Positions 1 to 5,442 are shown, counted from the first letter of the stretch. The stretch: DNA of 7,498 nucleotides from Syntrophomonadaceae bacterium (GCA_029907055.1 JARYMO010000067.1:1-7498); one strand, 5' to 3'. Notes: generated by a model from the letters alone, not told the origin. Translations and numbers: made by a program.

Positions 1-960
1 GTGGGGCCCGAAGCCGAGGCACCGGCAGCGCATGATCCTGCCCGGAGCCCGCGGTTCTCGCGGGAACTGCCGGCAGAGGGGCAGGCTGGCTGCTGGGACG
101 GGCTGCACGCACCGGTGCTGGAACTGGCCGGCGAGCCCTCCGCATCCGCAACCACGGAAGGAAAGGAGCTGCGAGAAGCCTCCGGCAACGAGGTGAAGCT
201 CGCAGCCGGGCAGTGGGAAGGCTGGTCGGATGCCTGCGCGGGACAGGCGGGAGGCGGCGCGCAGGAGGCCGTGGTCGATGAATGGGAGGCGAATGCAGCC
301 GGCGCCGTGTACCTCGGGGAAGAAGCGCATGGAGCGATAGAGTCGGGGGTGGCGCCTGTCGCCGCCGAGTTGTGGGTGCCCGCAGGCAACGGGAGGGAGG
401 AAGAGGCGGTCCAGCTCGACACCGCCGCCGGGCCGCAGCAGGCGCACGCTGGGGAGCTGGACGGCGAAGGGGTTGCCAGGCTGGCGGCAGCCATGCTGGC
501 CATGGAGGAAGACCAAGGCCTGGCGTGGGACCGCATGGAGGCCGCAGCGGGTGAGAAGTGCTCCGCCACGCTTCCTGTTCAGGAGCTCCACCCGGAAGAA
601 CTGGAGGAAGTTGCCGCTACCCTGGGGGCGGAGGCCAACCGCTGGAATCCTCCGCTTGCCGGCGGGGGAAGCGAGGACGATGCGGTCGCCGACATCGCCC
701 GCATCGCTGCCGCGGTCCGGGAACGGCTGCCGGAGAATTTCCACCGCCGGCGGGACATCCGGGGCCGGGCGGGCGGCATCCTGCGCTACGCGCTGACCGC
801 CCTGGTGGTGGGCGCGGTGTGCGCGGGGGCGGTGTACATGATCGAGGCGCAGAAGGTCACTCTGGCTGCCACGGAAACCATCACGGCGTGGGATTGCAGC
901 GGGGCGGCCGTGGCCCTGGCCTGCATGACCAGCTACGGGTGGAAGCGCCTGCACCAGTAA
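1..960 (+). CDS. Hypothetical acidic protein with one C-terminal membrane segment (possibly 5'-truncated)
   Basis: The reading frame is open from the first base and ends at TAA 958-960, giving 319 residues if GTG at position 1 is the start. The true start may lie outside the window, because no upstream sequence is available to judge a ribosome-binding site. I do not recognise a family. Residues about 1-245 are rich in Ala, Glu and Gly, low in complexity and probably largely disordered. A basic patch follows (about 247-262, HRRRDIRGR), then one hydrophobic helix (about 261-282, ALTALVVGAVCAGAVYMIEA). About 35 residues remain after it, including two cysteines (299 and 308). The basic patch before the helix suggests an N-terminus in the cytoplasm and a short C-terminal tail outside, by the positive-inside rule. 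A membrane-anchored regulatory or scaffold role is possible but is only inference. The overlapping ORFs in other frames look like shadows. The frame is probably real, but the function is unknown. Confidence 0.6.
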   Translation: MGPEAEAPAAHDPARSPRFSRELPAEGQAGCWDGLHAPVLELAGEPSASATTEGKELREASGNEVKLAAGQWEGWSDACAGQAGGGAQEAVVDEWEANAAGAVYLGEEAHGAIESGVAPVAAELWVPAGNGREEEAVQLDTAAGPQQAHAGELDGEGVARLAAAMLAMEEDQGLAWDRMEAAAGEKCSATLPVQELHPEELEEVAATLGAEANRWNPPLAGGGSEDDAVADIARIAAAVRERLPENFHRRRDIRGRAGGILRYALTALVVGAVCAGAVYMIEAQKVTLAATETITAWDCSGAAVALACMTSYGWKRLHQ

Positions 961-1015
961 CCGGTCTGCGGCGCGCCGGCCCTGCCTGCCAAAACACCTG
1001 AACAACCTGAACGAC

Positions 1016-1141
1016 ATGCTTGCCGAAGCCGGGTTCCGCCCGGCTTACGTCTTTTCCCGGGAGGCGCACGAAGGCCTGTTGGCAGCGGGCCGCATCCCCT
1101 GGCTAGGGCAGGGAGTGCGCCACCCGGTGGCGAAGTTGTAG
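1016..1141 (+). CDS. Possible small ORF or gene remnant, 41 aa
   Basis: A short frame from ATG 1016 to TAG 1139-1141 encodes 41 residues (begins MLAEAGFRPAYVFSREAHEG, ends GVRHPVAKL). The frame extends upstream without a stop to about 929, but with no ATG, GTG or TTG, so ATG 1016 is the only ordinary start. It has no convincing SD sequence. Third codon positions are mostly G or C (about 85% by eye), which favours coding. Against it, an 8-bp hairpin at 1026-1046 followed by a T-rich stretch lies inside the frame and would serve as the terminator of the preceding gene. It may be a real small protein, the 3' remnant of a decayed gene, or chance. I recognise no family. Confidence 0.3.
   Translation: MLAEAGFRPAYVFSREAHEGLLAAGRIPWLGQGVRHPVAKL
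1026..1055 (+). terminator. Candidate intrinsic terminator after the first gene
   Basis: A perfect 8-bp stem, AAGCCGGG (1026-1033) with CCCGGCTT (1039-1046), closes a 5-nt loop TTCCG. ACGTCTTTT follows, ending at 1055. The stem and loop are typical of an intrinsic terminator, but the T-tract is short and begins five bases after the stem, so termination may be inefficient. It lies 66 bp past the stop codon at 960 and would end that transcript. It also lies inside the possible small ORF 1016-1141, and both may not be functional. Confidence 0.45.
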
Positions 1142-1222
1142 ACAGGAACACCGTGAAAGCCGAGGCGCTGCAGGGGTTGCTGTCGGCTGGGAATCCCGGG
1201 GAGGCAAAGGAGGGATGCGGAA
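1142..1222 (+). other. Short spacer before the small membrane protein gene
   Basis: Apart from the SD sequence at 1206-1214, this stretch shows no clear promoter. A GTG at 1153 opens a frame whose first 24 codons look fairly coding-like (begins KAEALQGLLSAGNPGE), but it then runs across the membrane protein gene in another frame to 1464. It may be leftover coding sequence, like the neighbouring 1016-1141 frame. Confidence 0.3.
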
Positions 1223-1435
1223 ATGACCGTGCCGCTGATGGGAGGGGTGCCGGCGCACGTGTGGGGTGGCATGGTGCTGCTCCTGCTCATCGTCCTGCAG
1301 GTGCTGCTGGCCCGGCGGGTGTTGCCGGTGTCCTTCGTCTGGCACCGGCGGAACGGGTATCTCATCCTGGTCCTGGGGTGCATCCACGCCCTGGTGGGGA
1401 TGGGCATCTGGTTCGGGGGCTTCAGGGTGGGGTAA
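1223..1435 (+). CDS. Small membrane protein, 70 aa, two predicted helices
   Basis: ATG 1223 is preceded by a near-ideal SD sequence, AAAGGAGGG at 1206-1214, with 8 bp spacing. The frame ends at TAA 1433-1435. The protein has two hydrophobic segments, about residues 14-36 (WGGMVLLLLIVLQVLLARRVLPV) and about 46-64 (YLILVLGCIHALVGMGIWFGG). A short basic loop, VWHRRNG (about 39-45), joins them. The charge distribution suggests a hairpin with the basic loop on the cytoplasmic side. His41 in the loop and His55 in helix 2 are the only obvious polar residues of note. The length and layout match many uncharacterised two-helix bacterial proteins, and I recognise no named family. It runs convergently towards the HD-GYP gene. 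The strong ribosome-binding site and hydrophobic profile make it a likely real gene of unknown function. Confidence 0.65.
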   Translation: MTVPLMGGVPAHVWGGMVLLLLIVLQVLLARRVLPVSFVWHRRNGYLILVLGCIHALVGMGIWFGGFRVG

Positions 1436-1524
1436 GGAGGCGCGCTCCGGGCTGGCAGGGGTGAGGAGTCCGGGTCCGCTGGACGCCGGTGCGCGGTGGG
1501 AGAGGACGTTGGGGCGGCGGGGGC
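1436..1524. other. Convergent spacer with no visible terminator
   Basis: This is the gap between the end of the small membrane protein gene (+) and the stop of the HD-GYP gene (-). I see no hairpin followed by a T-run on either strand. Termination here may rely on Rho or on sites further on. Confidence 0.5.
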
Positions 1525-2637
1525 TCACTCCTCTGCCGCTTCGCGCCCGGTCTTGATGCGCAGGATGTCCTGCTCGGTCAACACCCGGGCGATGTAGATG
1601 GTGGAGAGCCGCGCCAGGTCTACCTCGTGCGGGGTTTTCAGGCGCCGCCGGTGCCGGTCGAAGATGACCCTGACCACCGGGCGGGTGGGGGCGGCGCGGT
1701 TGACGTCCACCACCATGCCGGTCTCGCCGGTGTTGAGGCATACCACGCTGCCCACGGGGTAGACGGCGATGTTGGAGACCAGCGCCGAGAGGGCGCGCGG
1801 TTCGAAGTAGATGTCGGACATCCTGGTCAGGATGGCCACTGCCTGGTTGACCGAGTATGCGGCGCGGTAGGGACGGTCAGCCAGCAGGGCGTCGTACACG
1901 TCGGCCACGGCCACGATGCGCGCGTACTCGTGGATGTCATCGCGCAACAGCGCGCGGGGGTAGCCCTTGCCGTCCCAGCGTTCATGGTGCTGGAAGGCGA
2001 TGTGGGCCGAGAGCAGGGAGATATCGTCGTAGGAACGCAGGATATCGAAACCGTACGTGGTGTGTTTCTGGATCTCGGCGTACTCGGCAGGGGTCAGTTC
2101 CCCCGGCTTGTTGAGCAGTTCCCGGTCGACCCGGATCTTGCCGATGTCGTGCAGCAGCGCTCCGACGCCGATCTCCCGCAGCTTGAGTTCGTGCATGCCC
2201 AGGGTGATGCCGGTCATCAGGGACAGCACGCACACGTTGACCGAGTGGGCAAAGGTGTAGTCGTCGTAGGTGCGGATGTCGGTCAGGTTGACCAGGACGT
2301 CGCGCGAGGAGAGCAGGTCGTCGAGGATCTTGTCGACCGCCTTCTTCATCAGGCGGGTGTTGATGCGCCGGTTGACGGCAAGGGCCTGGAAATTGTCCTT
2401 GACCGCTTTCACCGTTTCCATGCGGGTCTGTTCGGCAATGACGTCCGGGATGTAGTCGAGCGAGTTGAAGGTGTCGTCCTTGATATAGGCGGAGGCCACG
2501 CCGAGTTCGCCCAAGCGGCGGATGAAGTACTCGTTGAGCACCATGCCCGCAGTGAGCAGCACCGTGCCATCGGCATCGTATATGGTGCGGGCCACCTGCA
2601 TGCCCGGTTGTAGGCATTCTATCCCTATTCTTCGCAT
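1525..2637 (-). CDS. HD-GYP domain cyclic-di-GMP phosphodiesterase
   Basis: HD-GYP proteins are cytoplasmic metal-dependent phosphodiesterases that hydrolyse cyclic di-GMP, lowering the signal that favours biofilm over motility. Numbering from ATG 2637 (370 aa), the N-terminal 80 or so residues form the module often found ahead of HD-GYP domains (start MRRIGIECLQPGMQVARTIYDADG). The HD-GYP domain covers about 120-290. Visible residues are His131 (AHSVNV), His163-Asp164 (LLHDIGKIRV), His192 (KHTTYG), His217-His218 and the GYP motif at 225-227 (HHERWDGKGYP), and Asp246 (ADVYDAL). The metal ligands therefore appear complete. A C-terminal extension (YPVGSVVCLNTGETG) is common in clostridial members. 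There is no receiver, PAS or membrane domain, so the input signal is not evident. The frame could start 48 bp upstream at 2685. I prefer 2637 because the protein start MRRI..LQPGM is typical of the family and the purine-rich GCGGGGGAATT directly precedes it. It is transcribed divergently from the 660-aa gene. Confidence 0.9.
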   Translation of the reverse strand: MRRIGIECLQPGMQVARTIYDADGTVLLTAGMVLNEYFIRRLGELGVASAYIKDDTFNSLDYIPDVIAEQTRMETVKAVKDNFQALAVNRRINTRLMKKAVDKILDDLLSSRDVLVNLTDIRTYDDYTFAHSVNVCVLSLMTGITLGMHELKLREIGVGALLHDIGKIRVDRELLNKPGELTPAEYAEIQKHTTYGFDILRSYDDISLLSAHIAFQHHERWDGKGYPRALLRDDIHEYARIVAVADVYDALLADRPYRAAYSVNQAVAILTRMSDIYFEPRALSALVSNIAVYPVGSVVCLNTGETGMVVDVNRAAPTRPVVRVIFDRHRRRLKTPHEVDLARLSTIYIARVLTEQDILRIKTGREAAEE

Positions 2638-2751
2638 AATTCCCCCGCCGGAGGCCGGTGTAATCCCGTTTGCTAAGGAGTTCATTCTGCACCCGGGAGG
2701 ATAATCCTGCTCCGCGCGCAGCCCATTTCCTGTCCGCGCCGCCGGCGCCTC

Positions 2752-2780
2752 ATTACAGTGTATCGACGCGGAACGAGCAA
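2752..2780 (-). promoter_or_regulatory. Candidate sigma-A promoter for the HD-GYP gene
   Basis: On the minus strand, TTGCTC (2780-2775) is separated by 17 bp from TGTAAT (2757-2752). The -10 hexamer matches 5 of 6 consensus bases and the -35 only 3 of 6. Transcription would begin near 2745 and leave an untranslated leader of about 110 nt before ATG 2637. The -35 lies within the left arm of the inverted repeat at 2777-2830, so whatever binds or folds there could affect this promoter. This is inference from sequence match only. Confidence 0.35.
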
Positions 2781-2830
2781 ACCTTTGGCCTGGAATGAAA
2801 CCGCCCGGCTCGCGCCACGGCGGGGTTTGC
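2777..2830. repeat. Interrupted inverted repeat in the divergent spacer
   Basis: Two nested complementary pairs are visible. GCAAACC (2777-2783) pairs with GGTTTGC (2824-2830), and CCGCC (2801-2805) pairs with GGCGG (2819-2823). The right arms are adjacent, so the helices would stack into 12 bp with a 17-nt bulge (2784-2800) on the left side and a 13-nt loop. It sits between the two divergent genes, overlaps the -35 candidates on both strands, and is not followed by a T-tract, so it does not look like a terminator. It may be an operator-like DNA repeat or an incidental GC-rich fold. Confidence 0.4.
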
Positions 2831-2855
2831 GCTGGCGGCCCGGGAGTGCTAAAGT
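2827..2855 (+). promoter_or_regulatory. Candidate extended -10 promoter for the 660-aa gene
   Basis: TTGCGC (2827-2832) and TAAAGT (2850-2855) are 17 bp apart. The -35 is weak (3 of 6). The -10 matches 4 of 6 and is preceded by TGC (2847-2849), giving the extended form TGnTAAAGT. Transcription would begin near 2862, about 50 nt before GTG 2911. The hexamer GTGCTA occurs at 2846-2851 and again at 2857-2862, exactly 11 bp apart over the -10 and start region, which is a possible protein-binding arrangement. Support is modest. Confidence 0.3.
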
Positions 2856-2910
2856 GGTGCTAGCGGCAAGGAAATTGTTGGAGCGAATGGCACAGGGCAG
2901 GTGACGGCGT

Positions 2911-4893
2911 GTGGAGAAGAACGGCCACCCGCGGGCGCTGGCCAGAAAGCTGGCTGCGCAACTGCGGGAGATGATGGAGAACAATGAAGGGCGTATGCTG
3001 GCCCTGCGCATCATGGAAGAGGTCCCCTGGACCCTGCGCGGCCAGGTGGCGGAATACCTGTCCTCCGTCTACGAGCCGGAGATGAGCACCTTCTTCTGGC
3101 TGCTGGAGCACGAGTTTGGCGCCGAGTTGGAAGAACCGGTGGCGCGGGCGAGGAAACGCTTTGCGAGCGCCGGGCTGCCTTCCGGACCCCCTCCCAGTCC
3201 CGACATGAGTTTCGTGGTGGCGCTGGCCAACCGGACCCGCCACCAGGGCGTGGTGCCGATAGACGTGGTGTGGCTGAGCGAGGAGGGCCTGCTGGAGGTC
3301 GAGAGCTATCGGCTGGCCTTCGGGCACGATGGCATCCTGCAGTGCGAAGTGTTTTCCGAGGTGCCGGCCCGCGAGTACTTTGGCCGCAGCTATGACGAGA
3401 GCTCGCTCGTGCTCCTGGATCTGGAGCAGGCCGCGTACCTCATCCGTGAAGCCTACGCCTGCAACGTGCGCTGCATGAGCCGACCCGGACTGGGAAGGTT
3501 CCTGTACGAGAAGTACCTGCACATGCCGCAGGCGGACCTTACCCCTGACCAACGCCTGGACGTGATGACGATGCTCACCCCACAGCTGTCGCCCCGCGAG
3601 GCGGTGGACAGTTTCCTGCGTGCCCTGCGCAACGGGGACGCGGAGTACGCGGCTGCGCTCCTCAGTCGGCGCGTACACTCGCACGAGGCGGCGCGGGACG
3701 TGACTGCCTGGTTCCTGACCGGTGGCACGGTAGTAGACGCCCACTCCCTCAGCTCGGCGCCCGAGTGGGAACCCCGCCTGGAGGCGTACGCGGTGTTCCT
3801 CTCTGGCGGGGATCCGGACCGACTCTGGTACGCCCGGCTCCAGTTCACGCTGGAGCCCTGGAAAGGGCGCTGGGTAATTGCCGACGTTGGCTCCACCGAG
3901 ATGCTGTCGGTGGGTCGGGGACCGGAGTTCAGTCCCCTGGACCGGGTGGTCCAGGTCTGCCAGTACGAGGTCCTGAAGCCGGACGAGTTGCTGCGGGCGC
4001 TGGAGGACACGGACTGGATCGAAGAAGAGGGGGCGTCAGCAGCCGGGGTGCACATGCGGGTGCGGCGGGTGCTGAACCCGAGAGAGGAATTCCAGGACAT
4101 ATTCTCGTGGAATCGGGCCGTGCTGGTGCTGAACAGCGACGACCTGGTGGTCATCAGCCCCGACGCCTGGATACTGAACGAGATCGATGGCCTGGTCAGC
4201 GACGGCGGCATGGCGGTGCGCCTCTCCTCCACGGAGGTGCCGATGGCGGAAGCCTACCGTTACCTGTCCGGCCGTTTCGCCTGCCTGGCACACGCACTGG
4301 CCAACGGCCAGCAGGGGGCAGCCTTCACGGATGGCATGAGCTGCTGGAGCGTCACCTATGGCGTTCTCGACCGGAGCCGGGTGCAGGAGCGCGTGGAAGC
4401 CCTGACCAGCGCCAGCTTCTGTCACCCCGGGGACGTGCGGGTGTACTACCAGTACCGCCAACTCCCCCGCGGCCGCCGGGAACTGGTGGCCGAGTACATG
4501 CTGGCGGAAGGGCTGGTGAGGTTGACCGCGCTCGGCGCCGAGGAACTGTTCATGCTGCAGCGGCGCTTCGAAGAGGACCTGCAGGATTGCCTGGTGTTCG
4601 AGGGGCTGGAAGCACGCAGCGAGGCCGTGTTCGACCTGCTCACCGCCGAGGTGCGCGAACGGCACCCGCAGCTGGAAGAGGCAGTCACCCAGGGCTACCT
4701 GGAGCGGTGGTACCGTTCCCGCCTTCACTGCCTGGAGGGGATGACTCCGGCCGAGGCCCGGTACAACCAGGAGGGGAAACAGCTCTTGTGGGCCATGTTC
4801 AAGCGCATGCAGCGGCGGGACCGGAGCACGCCGGCCGGGGTGCGCCTGCCGGGGCCGCAGCTGGCGGATTACATGCGCAAGGTAGGGATGTGA
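2911..4893 (+). CDS. Hypothetical 660-aa protein with a central NTF2-like module
   Basis: The start is GTG 2911, preceded by AGGTGA (2899-2904), a good SD match with 6 bp spacing. An ATG at 2887 in the same frame is closed by TGA after five codons, which rules it out. The stop is TGA 4891-4893. The protein has no signal peptide or membrane segment and is probably cytoplasmic. Residues about 1-90 are helical and charged, resembling helical-repeat N-termini. A Pro-rich linker (89-97) leads to an alpha/beta region (98-205). Residues about 227-330 look NTF2-like: SPREAVDSFLRALRNGDAEYAAALL begins this part and KGRWVIADVG ends it. Residues 340-560 are unassigned. Near the C-terminus, LEGMTPAEARYNQEGKQLLW (608-627) resembles the TP-x-EA helical motif seen at the ends of some SEC-C-associated and Xre/MbcA-like proteins. 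This resemblance is weak. There is no recognisable catalytic motif. Function is unknown; the gene is almost certainly real, given its length and codon pattern. Confidence 0.85.
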   Translation: MEKNGHPRALARKLAAQLREMMENNEGRMLALRIMEEVPWTLRGQVAEYLSSVYEPEMSTFFWLLEHEFGAELEEPVARARKRFASAGLPSGPPPSPDMSFVVALANRTRHQGVVPIDVVWLSEEGLLEVESYRLAFGHDGILQCEVFSEVPAREYFGRSYDESSLVLLDLEQAAYLIREAYACNVRCMSRPGLGRFLYEKYLHMPQADLTPDQRLDVMTMLTPQLSPREAVDSFLRALRNGDAEYAAALLSRRVHSHEAARDVTAWFLTGGTVVDAHSLSSAPEWEPRLEAYAVFLSGGDPDRLWYARLQFTLEPWKGRWVIADVGSTEMLSVGRGPEFSPLDRVVQVCQYEVLKPDELLRALEDTDWIEEEGASAAGVHMRVRRVLNPREEFQDIFSWNRAVLVLNSDDLVVISPDAWILNEIDGLVSDGGMAVRLSSTEVPMAEAYRYLSGRFACLAHALANGQQGAAFTDGMSCWSVTYGVLDRSRVQERVEALTSASFCHPGDVRVYYQYRQLPRGRRELVAEYMLAEGLVRLTALGAEELFMLQRRFEEDLQDCLVFEGLEARSEAVFDLLTAEVRERHPQLEEAVTQGYLERWYRSRLHCLEGMTPAEARYNQEGKQLLWAMFKRMQRRDRSTPAGVRLPGPQLADYMRKVGM

Positions 4894-5075
4894 AGGCGGA
4901 AGGCAGGCAAGCGCACGGCACTGGCCACGCCCATCGACGACCACCCGCCTGGCGCAGGCCGCTGGCGGTCTTCATGGTCGGCGATGAACGGCCTTTGCCC
5001 GGGAGCGACATCGGGGAGGAACAGACAACGGGGGGACGGCGCCGAACCGCGCCACCAGACCGGGAACCAAGTTGA
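4890..5075 (+). CDS. Doubtful 61-aa ORF overlapping the preceding stop
   Basis: GTG 4890-4892 overlaps the final codons of the 660-aa gene (ATGTGA at 4888-4893). The frame runs to TGA 5073-5075. The overlap is of the type that allows translational coupling, and AAGGTAGGG (4879-4887) could act as a ribosome-binding site, although it lies very close to the start. The product is rich in Arg, Pro and Gly and low in complexity, except for a short stretch (about 26-43, LAVFMVGDERPLPGSDIG). Third-position GC is lower than in neighbouring genes by eye. The stop codon falls within the -35 box of the ilv promoter. It may be a real small coupled gene or just an open stretch after the 660-aa gene. No family is recognised. 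Confidence 0.25.
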   Translation: MKAEGRQAHGTGHAHRRPPAWRRPLAVFMVGDERPLPGSDIGEEQTTGGRRRTAPPDREPS

Positions 5076-5100
5076 CACCCGCCGCGACAATGCATATACT
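5072..5100 (+). promoter_or_regulatory. Strong sigma-A promoter of the ilvE-ilvD operon
   Basis: A perfect -35 box TTGACA (5072-5077) is followed after exactly 17 bp by TATACT (5095-5100), which matches 5 of 6 bases of the -10 consensus. Transcription should start near 5107, just ahead of the T-box leader. It is the best promoter in the window, in line with an operon controlled by premature termination rather than by initiation. Two AT-rich palindromes lie over the -10 and start region. Confidence 0.88.
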
Positions 5101-5111
5101 AGTATTTAAAT
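5096..5111. repeat. Two adjacent AT-rich palindromes at the ilv transcription start
   Basis: ATACTAGTAT (5096-5105) is a perfect 10-bp palindrome overlapping the -10 box. ATTTAAAT (5104-5111) is a perfect 8-bp palindrome that shares two bases with it and covers the likely start site. They form a small AT-rich island in a GC-rich region. They may simply ease promoter melting, or they may be a repressor site. Nothing in the sequence decides between these. Confidence 0.4.
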
Positions 5112-5112
5112 C

Positions 5113-5400
5113 GAATCAAGCCCCGACAGGCAATGAAGGGGAACGGACACATGCAGTCCCTTGGTCGACAGAGAGCCGGGTGGCTGAAAAACCGGTACCA
5201 ATACCGCATGTGGTGATCACCCCGGAGCTGCAGCGCCGAACGGCCCAGGGGAGCCCAGTAGGTGCTGCCGGACTGGTTTGTCCGTTATCAAGGACCGGTG
5301 CGTTCGTGCGCTGTGGAGTGGCCGCCGATGGCGGTAAGCAGGGTGGTACCGCGGGAATAACCTCTCGTCCCTGAAGGGGGAACAACGGGGGGTTTTTTGT
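5113..5400 (+). promoter_or_regulatory. T-box riboswitch leader with isoleucine (AUC) specifier
   Basis: T-box leaders bind a specific tRNA and sense its charging; uncharged tRNA stabilises an antiterminator and lets RNA polymerase reach the genes. Stem I is legible. GGGG (5138-5141) pairs with CCCC (5220-5223), and CACATGC (5148-5154) pairs with GCATGTG (5206-5212). Above these, TTGGT (5161-5165) pairs with ACCAA (5197-5201), and a CCGG helix (5176-5179 with 5192-5195) closes the apical loop. AGAGAG just below the apex corresponds to the conserved AG bulge. The loop between the first two helices is GTGATCA on its 3' side, so the codon directly before the conserved purine is AUC (5216-5218), for isoleucine. 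AATGA (5132-5136) opposite CGGAG fits the kink-turn at the base. A Stem III hairpin is at 5321-5335. The T-box sequence AGGGTGGTACCGCG is at 5340-5353. Its TGGT reads ACCA ends, which fits tRNA-Ile (discriminator A). AGGG and GCG of the T-box can pair with CGTCCCT (5366-5372) as antiterminator. Confidence 0.95.
5359..5398 (+). terminator. Intrinsic terminator of the T-box leader
   Basis: AACCTCTCGT (5359-5368) pairs with ACGGGGGGTT (5385-5394) over 10 bp including two G-U pairs. An inner CCC (5369-5371) can pair with GGG. A run of six T (5393-5398) follows. The 5' arm overlaps the antiterminator strand CGTCCCT (5366-5372), so the two folds exclude each other. This is the expected off switch when tRNA-Ile is charged. 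Confidence 0.92.
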
Positions 5401-5428
5401 TTCTGCAACAGACAGGCGAAAACGAGCG

Positions 5429-5434
5429 AAGGAG
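5429..5434 (+). promoter_or_regulatory. Ribosome-binding site that fixes the ilvE start
   Basis: AAGGAG at 5429-5434 lies 8 bp before ATG 5443. The frame also offers GTG at 5434 and 5437, but these overlap or touch the SD sequence and cannot use it. The ATG is therefore the likely start. Confidence 0.85.
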
Positions 5435-5442
5435 TGGTGGAG

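Noticed and set aside
1153..1464. 103-codon + strand frame starting at GTG 1153
   Set aside because: It overlaps the membrane protein gene, which has a far better SD sequence and hydrophobic profile. The later part is low-complexity Gly/Ala/Arg. The first 24 codons may be remnant coding and are noted.
1489..2613. 374-codon + strand frame antisense to the HD-GYP gene
   Set aside because: The opposite strand encodes an unmistakable HD-GYP domain. This frame's Val/Asp/His/Gln-rich product is the typical antisense shadow.
2760..2840. Possible cyclic-di-GMP (GEMM) riboswitch in the divergent spacer
   Set aside because: A few words such as GCAAACC and GGCCTGG resemble GEMM-I, and the neighbour is an HD-GYP gene. 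The conserved core and tetraloop-receptor could not be found, and the region lies upstream of both predicted transcription starts.
2887..2904. Five-codon leader ORF before the 660-aa gene
   Set aside because: ATG 2887 is closed by TGA 2902-2904. The GGAG before it is only 3 bp away, and no regulatory codon pattern is visible.
3765..5075. Long + strand frame of 436 codons overlapping the 660-aa gene
   Set aside because: It is rich in Gly, Arg, Pro and Ala without domain-like patterns, as expected from an out-of-frame reading of GC-rich coding DNA. Only its tail after 4890 lies outside the real gene and is listed separately.
5434..5442. GTG start for ilvE at 5434 or 5437
   Set aside because: These codons overlap or directly follow AAGGAG and would leave no spacing; ATG 5443 has an 8-bp spacing.
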